Both the position numbers and the translations under genes were made by a program. This document shows positions 25,110-34,747 of a DNA stretch of 64,000 nt, in pieces. The DNA is from Drouetiella hepatica Uher 2000/2452. Lineage in GTDB: Bacteria; Cyanobacteriota; Cyanobacteriia; Elainellales; Elainellaceae. The DNA lies in the NCBI GenBank assembly GCA_019359505.1, contig JAHHHD010000003.1, positions 186,001-250,000 on the forward strand. Reading direction: 5' to 3'. Position 1 is the stretch's first letter. Each line of letters starts with the position of its first letter. The notes under the pieces are model-generated. The model worked only from the letters and a program-made list of their open reading frames with translations. It did not search any database and was not told the DNA's origin.

Positions 25110-26570
25110 ATGTCTGTTCGCGTTCGCATTGCTCCTAGCCCCACCGGAAAGCTTCACATTGGCACGGCGAGAACTGCCATCTTTAACTGGCTATTTGCCC
25201 GTCATCACCAGGGTACTTTTGTGTTGCGGATTGAGGATACCGATCTGGAGCGATCGCGCCCTGAATACACCGAAAACATCATGGAGGGCTTGACCTGGCT
25301 GGGTCTGACTTGGGACGAAGGGCCAGTTTATCAGACGCAGCGCATGGATTTGTATCGCCAGAAGATCCAGGAGCTATTGGATAAAGGGCTGGTGTATCGC
25401 GCCTATGACACGCCCGAAGAGCTGGATGCCATGCGTGAAGCCCAGAAGGCAAATAATGAGGCTCCGCGCTACGACAATCGCCATCGTCACCTTACGCCTG
25501 AGCAACGCGCCGCTTTTGAAGCCGAAGGACGCAAGCCCGTGATTCGCTTCAGGATCGAGGACGATCGCGAAATTTCCTGGACTGACTTGGTGCGCGGTAC
25601 CGTCACCTGGAAGGGGCGAGACTTGGGCGGCGATATGGTGATTGCCCGTGCAGCAGAAGGCGATATCGGTCAGCCGCTCTATAACTTTGTGGTTGTGGTG
25701 GATGACATTGATATGCAGATTAGCCACATCATTCGCGGCGAAGACCACATTGGCAACACCCCCAAGCAGATTTTGCTGTATGAGGCGTTGGGTGCAGCTT
25801 TACCCTTGTTTGGACACACGCCGCTGATTCTCAACACAGCAGGGGCAAAGCTCTCTAAGCGGGATGGTGTTACCTCCATCTCGGATTTCCAGAAGATGGG
25901 CTACACGCCAGAGGCGATCGCCAACTACATGACGCTGCTAGGCTGGTCGCCGCCGGAAGGCATGGCTGAGATCTTTTCGATCGAAGAAGCAGCCGCAAAT
26001 TTCGGCTTTGAACGGGTGAACAAAGCAGGAGCCAAGTTTGACTGGGACAAGCTCAACTGGCTCAACAGTCAGTATCTCCACGCCATGCCGATCGATCGCC
26101 TGACGGATCTGCTCATTCCCTACTGGGAGGCAGCAGGCTGTGAGGTGAGCGATCGCCCTTGGCTAGAGCAGCTTACGGCCTTGCTGGCTCCAAGCCTAGT
26201 GCGGCTAGAGGATGCGGTCGCCATGAGCCGATATCTTTTTGTGGCAGATGTAGGCTTCACGGAGGAGGCAACGACTCAGCTCCAGCAAGAAAAGGTCGCC
26301 ACGGCGCTGGGAGGCATTATTGAGGCGCTAGAAACCGTTTCGCTGACGGAAACCAACGTTCAGGATGTGATTCAGGCAGGCGTGAAGGCGGCAGGCGTGA
26401 AAAAAGGCGTCGTGATGCGATCGCTGCGGGCGGCTCTCACGGGCGATATGCATGGGCCTGATCTGGTGCAGTCCTGGCTGTTGCTCAATCAGCACAAGAT
26501 GGATTTGCCTCGCCTGAAGCAGGCTTTAGCGGTCAGTCAAGGGAGTCATGGCAACCCCCAAGGCGGTTAG
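25110..26570 (+). CDS. gltX: Glutamyl-tRNA synthetase
   Basis: 486 residues. It charges tRNA-Glu. In cyanobacteria the product feeds both translation and chlorophyll/heme synthesis by the C5 pathway. The class I signatures are present: HIGH motif ([11 protein letters not shown]) and KMSKS motif (AKLSKRDG). The last residues (GSHGNPQGG) and the stop codon are encoded by hairpin repeat A3 (from 26547), so the native C-terminus has been replaced or extended by a few residues. The catalytic and anticodon-binding domains are complete. The cognate tRNA-Glu gene is 31 kb away in the window. Confidence 0.97.
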   Translation: MSVRVRIAPSPTGKLHIGTARTAIFNWLFARHHQGTFVLRIEDTDLERSRPEYTENIMEGLTWLGLTWDEGPVYQTQRMDLYRQKIQELLDKGLVYRAYDTPEELDAMREAQKANNEAPRYDNRHRHLTPEQRAAFEAEGRKPVIRFRIEDDREISWTDLVRGTVTWKGRDLGGDMVIARAAEGDIGQPLYNFVVVVDDIDMQISHIIRGEDHIGNTPKQILLYEALGAALPLFGHTPLILNTAGAKLSKRDGVTSISDFQKMGYTPEAIANYMTLLGWSPPEGMAEIFSIEEAAANFGFERVNKAGAKFDWDKLNWLNSQYLHAMPIDRLTDLLIPYWEAAGCEVSDRPWLEQLTALLAPSLVRLEDAVAMSRYLFVADVGFTEEATTQLQQEKVATALGGIIEALETVSLTETNVQDVIQAGVKAAGVKKGVVMRSLRAALTGDMHGPDLVQSWLLLNQHKMDLPRLKQALAVSQGSHGNPQGG

Positions 26571-26641
26571 GACGGGAACATTTATGGTGGGGCGCGAAGC
26601 GCCCCACCATAAATGTCCTAGGCAAACTGGCGACAGCCATA
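26547..26641 (+). repeat. Hairpin repeat family A, copy A3 (overlaps the gltX end)
   Basis: Begins CATGGCAACCCCCAAGGCGG, has the palindrome TTTATGGTGGGGCGCGAAGC with its complement, and ends CAAACTGGCGACAGCCATA. The first 24 bp are in frame with gltX and contain its TAG stop. Confidence 0.9.
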
Positions 26642-26741
26642 AGCATAAATCTTGGAACAGTTCACTTCTAAACTCGGTCACTTGCTCTAACAGATTGCAC
26701 AGTTCGTGCAGCGTTCGCAAAATCAGCTATTCATACACCCC

Positions 26742-27251
26742 ATGCAACTTCCAGGGCTGAACTTAGGTATCAGAATCTCTCAAGCGATTGTTTTAGGAAC
26801 GGGTTTGGTGACGGGACTGTGGGCTGGGTTGCCCGCGATCGCTCAAAGTCCCACCACCATCTTTGAAAACGTCACTCTTAGCCCCAGCTTTACCCCCGAT
26901 CCGACGACGGTGCGCGGCATTAGTGGGGGCGAAGCGGCGGCTAGTCAGGTTGCAGAACGGGCAGACACAGTTACAGGTCCTTGCAATGGCTTCATTGACG
27001 CTCAGCCCGATCACACGATCGTCCTGACGCAATATTTCAACTACCTCAGTTTGCAAGTCCAAAGCCCAGAAGATACCACCCTGGTAATTCGCGGCCCCGG
27101 AGGAGTCTGGTGCAATGACGACTACTCCGGAAAAAATCCGGGCATTGCGGGCAAGTGGCTTTCGGGCACCTACCAAGTTTGGATTGGCTCCTATGACAGC
27201 CAAAAATATCATCCCTACGTGATGCGCATCACGGAACTCCAGCAGCCCTAG
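26742..27251 (+). CDS. Secreted protein, function unknown
   Basis: 169 residues from ATG 26742. A GTG 12 codons upstream is possible but gives an odd N-terminus. Signal peptide with cleavage near GLPAIAQ-SP. The mature domain (about 30-169) contains a Cys pair (GPCNGF and GVWCNDDYSGKNPG). It ends in a beta-rich stretch (GTYQVWIGSYDSQKYHPYVMRI) reminiscent of pre-peptidase C-terminal or beta-sandwich domains. Likely periplasmic. It converges with the ParR-like gene and overlaps it by 4 bp. Confidence 0.75.
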   Translation: MQLPGLNLGIRISQAIVLGTGLVTGLWAGLPAIAQSPTTIFENVTLSPSFTPDPTTVRGISGGEAAASQVAERADTVTGPCNGFIDAQPDHTIVLTQYFNYLSLQVQSPEDTTLVIRGPGGVWCNDDYSGKNPGIAGKWLSGTYQVWIGSYDSQKYHPYVMRITELQQP

Positions 27252-27829
27252 AAATCTTCGAGTAGCGGCCCCAGGCGATCGAGTAAAGGATCAATTTCTT
27301 GAGGGACTTGCTCGACTTCTGGAGCCGTTGGGTTGTCTAAATGCGCACGAGACGAGTAACTGGCATCAGCCGCGATCGCCTCCGGGATCTCCAGTCGCGC
27401 CAACCGATCGGTAAGGTGGCGCACCTGCTGCTCCAAAAATTCCTTGCGCTCTAGTGTGTCTAGGCGATCGCCCAGTTCCCGCATCTGCTGCTCTAGTTTG
27501 CGCAGGGCATAGCGCTGGCGTGCCTCCTCTTTGCCCTCCAGTCGTGCCATTTGCACTTGCAGATCTAGCACCTGCTGCTGAAGGGCAGCCACAGACTGCG
27601 GCAGTTCTGGAGGATTGAACCTCTCTGAAGAATTAAGAAAAAGCTGGAGCGATCGCTTGCACAAGTCGCTGAAGCTAAGCGACTGCGCCTCCAGGGTCTG
27701 AGTCACTGCCCGCAGCAAAGCCTGATCGGCTTCAGCCTGAGCAAAGTTAACGACATAGCCCGACTTATCTGCAATAGACCGCTCTGAACTCGATCGGTCT
27801 GGACTAGCTCTTTCTTTGCGATCGCTCAT
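27248..27829 (-). CDS. ParR-like partner of the ParM gene, coiled-coil protein
   Basis: 193 residues from ATG 27829 (a GTG directly precedes it). An N-terminal segment (NFAQAEADQALLRAVTQTLE...SFSDLCKRSLQLFLN) looks like a small helical DNA-binding domain of the plasmid-adaptor type. A long coiled coil follows (about 75-150, QQQVLDLQVQMARLEGKEEA and LEQQMRELGDRLDTLERKEF), then an acidic tail. It is the second gene after the ParM-like ATPase (55 bp downstream), the order found in parMR modules. The ParR role is inferred from position and architecture, not strong sequence similarity. Confidence 0.6.
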   Translation of the reverse strand: MSDRKERASPDRSSSERSIADKSGYVVNFAQAEADQALLRAVTQTLEAQSLSFSDLCKRSLQLFLNSSERFNPPELPQSVAALQQQVLDLQVQMARLEGKEEARQRYALRKLEQQMRELGDRLDTLERKEFLEQQVRHLTDRLARLEIPEAIAADASYSSRAHLDNPTAPEVEQVPQEIDPLLDRLGPLLEDF

Positions 27830-27884
27830 CACCCCATTCCCTACTCCCTACTTCCTACTCCTCACTCTTTATTCTCCACGCTCC

Positions 27885-28964
27885 TTATCCCTTTGCTGCC
27901 GCCAGCTTACTCGCCATCGCCACCAGCTGCGCCTCGCCATAAATATACTGCCCCAGCGCATTTGCCTGACGAGAGGGTTTTGCCAAATGTCCTTTGAGTC
28001 GGGCTTCCCGCAACAGCGGACGGAAATCGTTCCAGAAGAACTCACCGCCACCGCCGCTAACAATTACATCGGTCACCCGTTCGGGCAGCCAGGTGATGAG
28101 GCGATCGCTCAGTTCGCGGGCAAAGCTTTTGCGCAAGCTAGGCAGAATGTCATCTAGATTCGTCGGCTTGGTTTCGCCTCTCGGACGGTAGAACCGTTCG
28201 CCTTCAGGACGGTGAACCACTTCAATCAGCGAGAGAGACTGGCTGTCAGCTCCCTGAATTTGGGCAGCAACTTGCTCATAAAACTGGCTCATGGCGAAGG
28301 GTTCGCTCTTCGATGCGCCCCTAGCAAACCGAAAGCGATCGACCATCAAAAAATCTGTAGTTTGGTGCCCAATATCGACGATCGCCACCGAGAGGCTAGG
28401 AAAATCGGGGCTAGCGGCTTTTTTGTCCTGTGCTTCGCACCAGATGAGGCTGCCAAATCCCTCCGGCATCACCCAGACATTCTGGATATCCACGGCAACA
28501 AAATCGCCGCGATAGCTCATGACATGGGGCGATCGCACCAGACTAATCACCTGCTCTTTCTCGCGGTCAAACTGCTCTTGCGAGTAGTAGGGCAGCCCTA
28601 CGACCACCGAAATTTCTCCCTTCAGCCCAAAATAGCCGACGCAGGCCAGCACCTTGACCAGAGCATCCTCCACTTTGGATTGCCCTACGCCGAGGTTTGC
28701 GCCAAAGTCAGCGGCAAGTTGACCGATCGCAAAGCCTCGCCCCTGAAACTCCAGCCAAATATCCATCAGTGGGTCGGTGGGCTGCGACTCAAAGCCGCCG
28801 CGCCGCACCTGCTCAACGGTGAGATGCGCCACGTTCGCCGGAATGAGCACTACTTTTTCGGGTTCACGGCTGGCGCTTGCCTTGGTGGAGGTGCGACCTA
28901 AGTCAACGCTGAGGACGGTCATTGAAGCAGTGACGGGAAGAGTAGCAGGGGGTTTGCTGACCAT
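27885..28964 (-). CDS. ParM/StbA-like actin-family ATPase
   Basis: 359 residues. Actin-fold nucleotide-binding motifs are visible: phosphate 1 (LSVDLGRTSTKAS), phosphate 2 (AIVDIGHQTTDFL) and the adenosine motif (DVIVSGGGGEFF). The domain really begins at MTVLSVDLG, so the ATG at 28922 is an alternative start to 28964. ParM-type ATPases polymerise into filaments that segregate low-copy plasmids. Chromosomal relatives exist in cyanobacteria with unknown cargo. The downstream coiled-coil gene is the probable adaptor. Base composition does not stand out from the neighbours. Confidence 0.85.
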   Translation of the reverse strand: MVSKPPATLPVTASMTVLSVDLGRTSTKASASREPEKVVLIPANVAHLTVEQVRRGGFESQPTDPLMDIWLEFQGRGFAIGQLAADFGANLGVGQSKVEDALVKVLACVGYFGLKGEISVVVGLPYYSQEQFDREKEQVISLVRSPHVMSYRGDFVAVDIQNVWVMPEGFGSLIWCEAQDKKAASPDFPSLSVAIVDIGHQTTDFLMVDRFRFARGASKSEPFAMSQFYEQVAAQIQGADSQSLSLIEVVHRPEGERFYRPRGETKPTNLDDILPSLRKSFARELSDRLITWLPERVTDVIVSGGGGEFFWNDFRPLLREARLKGHLAKPSRQANALGQYIYGEAQLVAMASKLAAAKG

Positions 28965-29541
28965 GACTTTGTGTAGCCTCTTTGTTTATGAACAGGTGAG
29001 CAGGAAATAGTCTGAATAAAAATAGCTTTGTCTATAAACATCTGCCGATATAGCAACCGCCAAGGGGGTTAAGGCGGGGACATTTTTGGAAAAACGTCCC
29101 AAGCAAGCTAGCGATAGCCTTATCATCCCATGGGCTTAATATCAGGCTCAACGGATCAGACCTGATTGTGACAAATCCTGCTCAATCCACCTGTGTTTTA
29201 CCACACGATCGCTAAAAATAGTACAAATGTTCGCTAATATTCACTGGGTGATGGGCTAAACCGGGCATTGCCTGAGCCGATCGCTCTCCGATCACGCTTA
29301 GAATTCAGCAACGTGGGTTAGTTTAATTGCTCGAAGTTTCAAAATTAGGTTAAATTTAGTTAAGATTCGTTCTCAGTTTAGTCAGAATCTTCCACCTACA
29401 GATCTGTTTTTGACGGGTTAGTTTTGCGGAAAATGGCTGATTCTGAGACATTTTTAACTTAAGCACGTTTAATTCAACAGTTTTTAAGTTTTACGGTTCT
29501 AAGCTTTGCTACTTTATTTGGTTTTAAGGGCGGATTGATCT
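28965..29541. other. Divergent spacer between the ParM-like gene and ftsH
   Basis: About 580 bp holding repeat A4 (29049-29123) and AT-rich DNA. 29340-29400 contains several loose repeats of a TTAG/TTTAGTT type; no clear centromere-like (parC) iteron array could be defined. Both promoters must lie here. Confidence 0.5.
29049..29123 (+). repeat. Hairpin repeat family A, copy A4 (internally deleted)
   Basis: TATAGCAACCGCCAAGGGGG ... GGGGACATTTTTGGAAAAAC ... AGCTAGCGATAGCC. The GC-rich central palindrome found in other copies is missing. Confidence 0.75.
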
Positions 29542-31428
29542 ATGAAGCTTTCCTGGAAAGTTGTTCTTCTCTGGACATTACCATTTTTGGTTATTGGCTT
29601 CTTTGTATGGCAGGGTGCGTTCTCCAGCTCACCTGTTAACATGGGCAGCAATACCGCTAACACCCGCATGACCTACGGGCGTTTTCTAGACTATTTGGAT
29701 CAGGGGCGGATCGTCAGCGTTGATCTATTCGAGGGTGGACGCACGGCGATCGTGGAAGCGAAAGATCCAGAGCTAGATAATCGGGTACAGCGGCTTCGGG
29801 TCGATCTTCCTGGCAATTCGCCTGAGCTAGTCACTCGGCTGCGTAAGGACAACATCAGCTTTGATGTGCACCCTCCTCGCAGCGATGGTGCCATCTGGGG
29901 TCTGCTGGGCAATCTCATCTTCCCGGTTCTGCTGATTGGCGGTTTGTTTTTCCTGTTTCGGCGGTCTAACAACGTGCCAGGTGGGCCAGGTCAGGCGATG
30001 AACTTTGGCAAGTCTAAAGCTCGGTTCATGATGGAAGCCAAGACAGGCGTAATGTTCGACGACGTGGCTGGCGTTGAAGAAGCAAAGGAAGACCTTCAAG
30101 AAGTCGTAACTTTCTTGAAGAAGCCAGAGCGCTTCACGGCAGTGGGTGCAAAGATCCCCAAGGGCGTTTTGCTGGTTGGTCCTCCAGGAACGGGTAAAAC
30201 TCTGCTGGCAAAGGCGATCGCTGGCGAAGCAGGCGTGCCCTTCTTCAGCATCTCTGGGTCTGAGTTTGTGGAAATGTTTGTGGGTGTCGGCGCATCCCGC
30301 GTCCGCGACCTGTTTAAGAAAGCAAAAGAGAACGCGCCCTGCATCATCTTTATCGATGAAATTGACGCAGTGGGTCGGCAGCGCGGCGCGGGTATCGGCG
30401 GCGGTAACGACGAGCGGGAGCAAACCCTCAACCAGCTCCTGACGGAAATGGACGGCTTCGAGGGCAATACGGGCATCATTATCATTGCGGCAACCAACCG
30501 TCCTGACGTGCTGGATTCGGCGCTGCTTCGTCCCGGTCGGTTCGATCGCCAGGTACAGGTAGATGCACCCGATCTCAAAGGTCGCCTAGAGGTCTTACAG
30601 GTTCACGCTCGCGACAAAAAGCTGGCTCCTGACATTTCTTTGGAAACGATCGCTCGACGGACACCGGGCTTCACGGGTGCTGACCTAGCAAACCTGCTGA
30701 ACGAGGCGGCTATCCTTACGGCACGTCGCCGCAAAGATGCCACCACGATGGCAGAAATTGACGATGCAGTCGATCGCGTGGTTGCCGGGATGGAGGGTAC
30801 TCCGCTGGTGGACAGCAAGAGTAAGCGCCTGATTGCCTACCACGAAATTGGTCATGCGATCGTCGGGACGCTGATCAAGGAGCATGATCCGGTGCAGAAA
30901 GTCACTCTGATCCCCAGAGGGCAAGCGCAGGGCTTAACTTGGTTTACTCCTGCCGAAGACCAGGGATTGATTTCTCGATCGCAGCTGATGGCGCGGATCG
31001 CTGGGGCGCTGGGCGGACGAGCGGCTGAGCAAGAAATCTTTGGCGATGCTGAAGTGACTACAGGCGCTGGGGGAGACTTGCAGCAGGTGTCTGGCATGGC
31101 ACGCCAAATGGTGACACGCTTCGGCATGTCTGATTTGGGGCCGCTGTCGCTAGAAAGCCAGCAGGGTGAGGTCTTCTTGGGTCGAGACTGGACAACTCGA
31201 TCGGAATACTCTGAAGAGATTTCAGCCCGGATTGATGCTCAAGTGCGATCGATCGTCGAACGCTGCTACGACATCTCCTGCAAAATCGTTCGTGAGAACC
31301 GGACAGTAATCGATCGTCTGGTGGATCTGCTGATTGAGAAAGAGACAATTGACGGTGACGAGTTCCGTCAAATTGTTGCCGAGTACACGGTAGTTCCTGA
31401 GAAGGAAGAGGTTATGCCGAGGCTGTAG
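29542..31428 (+). CDS. ftsH: ATP-dependent zinc metalloprotease FtsH (FtsH2 type)
   Basis: 628 residues. Two N-terminal membrane helices (about 5-25 and 112-135) flank a lumenal domain. An AAA+ domain follows with Walker A GPPGTGKT (from 213), Walker B IIFIDEID and the second region of homology RPGRFDRQ. The M41 peptidase carries HEIGH (His434). The N-terminus ([22 protein letters not shown], split here) and the [21 protein letters not shown] stretch match cyanobacterial FtsH2. With FtsH3 it degrades damaged D1 in photosystem II repair in thylakoids. A strong terminator follows the gene. Confidence 0.96.
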   Translation: MKLSWKVVLLWTLPFLVIGFFVWQGAFSSSPVNMGSNTANTRMTYGRFLDYLDQGRIVSVDLFEGGRTAIVEAKDPELDNRVQRLRVDLPGNSPELVTRLRKDNISFDVHPPRSDGAIWGLLGNLIFPVLLIGGLFFLFRRSNNVPGGPGQAMNFGKSKARFMMEAKTGVMFDDVAGVEEAKEDLQEVVTFLKKPERFTAVGAKIPKGVLLVGPPGTGKTLLAKAIAGEAGVPFFSISGSEFVEMFVGVGASRVRDLFKKAKENAPCIIFIDEIDAVGRQRGAGIGGGNDEREQTLNQLLTEMDGFEGNTGIIIIAATNRPDVLDSALLRPGRFDRQVQVDAPDLKGRLEVLQVHARDKKLAPDISLETIARRTPGFTGADLANLLNEAAILTARRRKDATTMAEIDDAVDRVVAGMEGTPLVDSKSKRLIAYHEIGHAIVGTLIKEHDPVQKVTLIPRGQAQGLTWFTPAEDQGLISRSQLMARIAGALGGRAAEQEIFGDAEVTTGAGGDLQQVSGMARQMVTRFGMSDLGPLSLESQQGEVFLGRDWTTRSEYSEEISARIDAQVRSIVERCYDISCKIVRENRTVIDRLVDLLIEKETIDGDEFRQIVAEYTVVPEKEEVMPRL

Positions 31429-31456
31429 ACTGAAAAGCTGAAGGGCTGAAACTTAG

Positions 31457-31485
31457 AAGCTGAGCAGGTATCTGCTCAGCTTTTT
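31457..31485 (+). terminator. Rho-independent terminator of ftsH
   Basis: AAGCTGAGCAG-GTAT-CTGCTCAGCTT forms a perfect 11-bp stem with a 4-nt loop, followed by a T-run (the stem's last two T plus TTT). It starts 28 bp after the ftsH stop. Confidence 0.93.
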
Positions 31486-31524
31486 GATGTTTGAGTGTTT
31501 ATGAATCAGTTCAAGATTGGTACG

Positions 31525-31611
31525 GCTGTAGTTTGCTTAGGGCATTTAGGGTGGGACGCTTCGCACCTTACCCTAAGTGTCCCCGTTTTAACCGCCTTGG
31601 CGGTTGCTATT
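31525..31611 (-). repeat. Hairpin repeat family A, copy A5 (reverse orientation)
   Basis: Reads GGCTGTAGTTTGCTTAGGGC ... TTTAGGGTGGGACGCTTCGC ... and ends AACCGCCTTGGCGGTTGCTAT. It lies between the ftsH terminator and the end of pgsA. Confidence 0.85.
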
Positions 31612-31635
31612 CTGTCACACTTGGTTTTAACTGCG

Positions 31636-32172
31636 TCAACTACTAGATGCCGCATTGTTTGGGGCGGGCAGAAGATAAATGAAGCCTGAGATTAACGTCA
31701 AGGCGACAGAAATCCAGAAGGCGATGAGTGCAACATATTCAAATGAGGTCAAAGGTGCGATCAGAAGGGCGATCGCCGCAATTTGGCTGACGGTTTTGAG
31801 CTTGCCCCAAATATTGGCTCCAGAAATCTGAGTCTGGTTGACTCGCCATCCCGCGATCGTTAGCTCTCGTGCCAAAATCAGAAATACGCCCCAGGCAGGT
31901 ATTTGTCTTAGCTCAATCAGACAGAGCAATGGCGCAAATACCAGCAGTTTATCCACCAGCGGATCGAGGAATTTGCCCAAGTCTGTCACCTGGTTGAGCC
32001 GCCGCGCCAGATAGCCGTCGAGCCAGTCTGTTCCCGCAGAAATCAGGAAAATTGCTAGGGCAATCCAGCGGGAGCGATCGCTAGGCTGGTAGAGCAGATA
32101 TAGCAGCAGCGGTACGCCAAACAAACGTGAAACCGTAATCCAAGTAGGCAGATTTAGGGTGGGGAGATTCAT
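31636..32172 (-). CDS. pgsA: CDP-diacylglycerol--glycerol-3-phosphate 3-phosphatidyltransferase
   Basis: 178 residues with about five membrane helices. The CDP-alcohol phosphotransferase motif DG-x2-AR-x8-G-x3-D-x3-D is complete in DWLDGYLARRLNQVTDLGKF followed by LDPLVDK. It makes phosphatidylglycerol phosphate, the precursor of phosphatidylglycerol. This is the only phospholipid of thylakoids and is needed by photosystems. It starts inside the stop of the DUF3370 gene (ATGA overlap), so it is translationally coupled to it. Confidence 0.94.
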   Translation of the reverse strand: MNLPTLNLPTWITVSRLFGVPLLLYLLYQPSDRSRWIALAIFLISAGTDWLDGYLARRLNQVTDLGKFLDPLVDKLLVFAPLLCLIELRQIPAWGVFLILARELTIAGWRVNQTQISGANIWGKLKTVSQIAAIALLIAPLTSFEYVALIAFWISVALTLISGFIYLLPAPNNAASSS

Positions 32173-33530
32173 TGTTCTGCCTCGGTTTGAATGGTCAACA
32201 CCTGCGGCGGTGTGGCATCGGGGGGATAGAGAAAATTGAACTCGACTAAACGACGGCTGCTAGGCGGCATAGTCAGCGTCACGAGCGGTTCGCCCTGCTG
32301 TCCGCGTCGCTGCACCAGATGAAAATAGCGCGTTTGGGGAAGACCGCGATCGTCGTTATAGCGAAATCGAACCGTGCCGCGAAAAAATGTCTGACTGGAT
32401 TGACCAGCCGAATCAAAGAAACGTAGCCCTTCTGATCGATCTTCCTTGATGGGAGTTTGTACGGTCAGCGTCACGATTTGGGTCTGAGTTGTAGGGTTGT
32501 AAAGCGGCAAGGTCAGATCATATTCAATGCCGTAGTTGCCGTGGGCTTCGTAAGCAGTATCAGGATAGCGCACTAGAATAGGAGCCGTTTGGCTTTGCCT
32601 TGAGCCTAACCTGCCCCGTGCCAGAGTGCTAAGCCCGTAGGAAAAAGCGGCTCCAGCAGCGGGAATGCTAAGTTCTGTGCTGGTGGAACTGTCGGTAACT
32701 TGCGCCTGCCAGCGATCGCCCCGCGCCACTCCAGCCACTCGACCATAGACGATCTGATTGGTGGGCAGCGTGTTATCTCTCAGGGAGGGCGGACGATCGC
32801 GTGCCCCTGCCAATTCGCCGTTTTCCAGGAGCGATCGCCATTCTTCTAGATCGGGCGGACGATCGCTGCCGTCTGCATTGCGGCGTGCCAAGAGCGCCAA
32901 GCTGGCAACATACACTCTGCCATCGCTTCGCAGCCGCATCAGCGTCGAGCGACCGTTTAGCGGCGGTTCTAGAGTGGCAACCGGAATCGGCAGGTTCATC
33001 ACCATGCGGTACTCTTGGGGCGGAATCACAATTTGGGGCAGAAAGGAATCTTGCCGTCTGCCGCGCAAAATATCGCTCATGGCGCGGCTCCCTGGCCCCG
33101 CATATACGTCGCCCTGTAAATTGTCCAACACTGAAGGGAGCTGAATGAAGGGCGCATCAGGCTGACTGAGGTAGCTGGCGGCTTGCAGCGTTTCTAACGT
33201 GACGGGGCGATCGCTCGGATTGTAGACAATAATGCCCAAATAGAGGCTGCTCAAATTATCTGGGGCTAGGGCGCGAAAGGCATGATGGGCAAAAATATCG
33301 AACTCGCCATCAAACAGAAAGTTGAGATGAGCCGCAGGATGCTGCTTATTCTGGGGCGGAAACGTGGACAGCAAAATGCCTTCCGTTTGCACTAGCTCCG
33401 GGCTATTGCTGTTAAACACAGGCACTCGATTAAGCTGTCCTGGCAAAGGACGCACGACCTGCATCTGCACAATTTCTGGGGGCTGGGGCAGAGAGGGGGG
33501 CAGGGCTTGTGCTAGGGGAAAGATTAACAT
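32169..33530 (-). CDS. DUF3370 family protein, probably with shortened signal peptide
   Basis: 453 residues, mostly beta-rich. Family stretches include AAHLNFLFDGEFDIFAHHAF, GIIVYNPSDRPVTLETLQAA and NYGIEYDLTLPLYNP. Members are cyanobacterial and usually exported. Here the N-terminus is only MLIFPLAQA-LPPS, which looks like the tail of a signal peptide. An in-frame stop lies five codons upstream, and repeat A6 begins 17 bp upstream of the ATG. The insertion may have removed the first part of the gene. Function unknown. It is coupled to pgsA. Confidence 0.85.
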   Translation of the reverse strand: MLIFPLAQALPPSLPQPPEIVQMQVVRPLPGQLNRVPVFNSNSPELVQTEGILLSTFPPQNKQHPAAHLNFLFDGEFDIFAHHAFRALAPDNLSSLYLGIIVYNPSDRPVTLETLQAASYLSQPDAPFIQLPSVLDNLQGDVYAGPGSRAMSDILRGRRQDSFLPQIVIPPQEYRMVMNLPIPVATLEPPLNGRSTLMRLRSDGRVYVASLALLARRNADGSDRPPDLEEWRSLLENGELAGARDRPPSLRDNTLPTNQIVYGRVAGVARGDRWQAQVTDSSTSTELSIPAAGAAFSYGLSTLARGRLGSRQSQTAPILVRYPDTAYEAHGNYGIEYDLTLPLYNPTTQTQIVTLTVQTPIKEDRSEGLRFFDSAGQSSQTFFRGTVRFRYNDDRGLPQTRYFHLVQRRGQQGEPLVTLTMPPSSRRLVEFNFLYPPDATPPQVLTIQTEAEQ

Positions 33531-33546
33531 TATCGATTTTAGATTT

Positions 33547-33634
33547 TATAGCAACCGCCAAGGCGGTTAGGACGGGGGCATTTAGGGGCGCTCGCCCTAC
33601 TCTAAATGTCCTAAGCAAACGGGCGACAGCCGTA
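33547..33634 (+). repeat. Hairpin repeat family A, copy A6
   Basis: TATAGCAACCGCCAAGGCGG ... CATTTAGGGGCGCTCGCCCT ... AAACGGGCGACAGCCGTA. It abuts the 5' end of the DUF3370 gene. Confidence 0.88.
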
Positions 33635-33848
33635 GGAGATTTGTTATGTGTGAGTTTTGCAGAATCCTCTGTCGCGTTTATTGTTTAGGTTAGGGTCAGA
33701 TGGGGGCTGATGAACTGTGGACAAAACCTGCAATGGCAGTATTCTAAGGCTTTACGATCGCCCTCTTGCCTCAAAATATAGAATCCTGGGTAGCCTACGC
33801 TAGATGCCCCTAGTTCCTTCTATCCAAAATCCAAAATCTAAAACCGCT

Positions 33849-34646
33849 ATGCTCAACTCCCTTGATTCCTTTACAACTCTAGATGTCTTGGCACCCTGGG
33901 CTTTTGCGATTGGACTCAACGCAATTTTGGTAGCGATCGCCTGGGTTGTGCCCAAAAAGCTGTTGACTCCTGCCGGACTGATTCACGCGGGTGTTCTGGG
34001 GATTATTCTTTGGGGGACGTTAGGCTGGCGGGGCTATGTCGTCATGATGGTTTACTTTTTGGCGGGTTCTGCCGTGACGCGGATTGGCATGAAGCAGAAA
34101 GAAGCAGCCGGAATTGCCGAGAAACGATCGGGGGCTAGAGGGCCTGAAAACGTCTGGGGATCGGCTTTCATCGCTACGCTTTGTGCCTTGGGAGCCTACG
34201 GACTGGCTGCCGCGCCTCTTCCCTGGTCAGCGCAGGTGATTTTTCTCCTGCTCTTGGGCTATGTGGCTAGCATCAGCACCAAGCTTTCAGACACCTGCGC
34301 TAGCGAAGTGGGCAAAGCCTACGGCAAGCACACTTTTTTGATTACTACGCTGAAGCCCGTCGATCGCGGCACTGAAGGAGCCGTCAGCCTGGAAGGGACG
34401 CTGGCGGGCATTGTGGGTTCGGCAACACTGGCGATCGTCGGCTGGCTGGTGGGACTCATCACCCCGATCGATATTCTGTGGTGCATGATTGCGGCTTTCA
34501 TTGCTACCAATCTAGAAAGCGTCATCGGTGCAACTCTGCAATCTAAGTTTGACTGGCTGACTAATGAAGTGGTGAACATCGTAAACACGCTGATGGGGGC
34601 GATCGCTGCCGTCTTGCTGGTGCTGTCTTTTCAGGCTTTGACTTGA
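33849..34646 (+). CDS. DUF92/TIGR00297 membrane protein, phytyl-phosphate kinase (VTE6)-like
   Basis: 265 residues from ATG 33849; an ATG at 33804 would add 15 residues of intergenic-looking sequence. Six or more membrane helices. Conserved stretches are LTPAGLIHAGVLGIILWGTL, SDTCASEVGKAYGK and VDRGTEGAVSLEGTLAG. Plant VTE6 belongs to this family and phosphorylates phytyl phosphate to phytyl diphosphate, recycling chlorophyll-derived phytol for tocopherol and chlorophyll. The cyanobacterial members are presumed equivalents. It lies 100 bp before crtQ, also an isoprenoid gene. Confidence 0.85.
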   Translation: MLNSLDSFTTLDVLAPWAFAIGLNAILVAIAWVVPKKLLTPAGLIHAGVLGIILWGTLGWRGYVVMMVYFLAGSAVTRIGMKQKEAAGIAEKRSGARGPENVWGSAFIATLCALGAYGLAAAPLPWSAQVIFLLLLGYVASISTKLSDTCASEVGKAYGKHTFLITTLKPVDRGTEGAVSLEGTLAGIVGSATLAIVGWLVGLITPIDILWCMIAAFIATNLESVIGATLQSKFDWLTNEVVNIVNTLMGAIAAVLLVLSFQALT

Positions 34647-34747
34647 TCTCACCTCGCTATAGACAAGAGCAATTTCGCCTAGCGCCTAGCTGAAGTGAGT
34701 CGCATTCTTTTAAGATACGTAAAGAGACTCTTCAGGAATGCGTAGGA

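Noticed and set aside
28212-28901. 229-codon frame antisense to the ParM-like gene
   Set aside because: The opposite strand has clear actin-ATPase motifs; this frame is a shadow.
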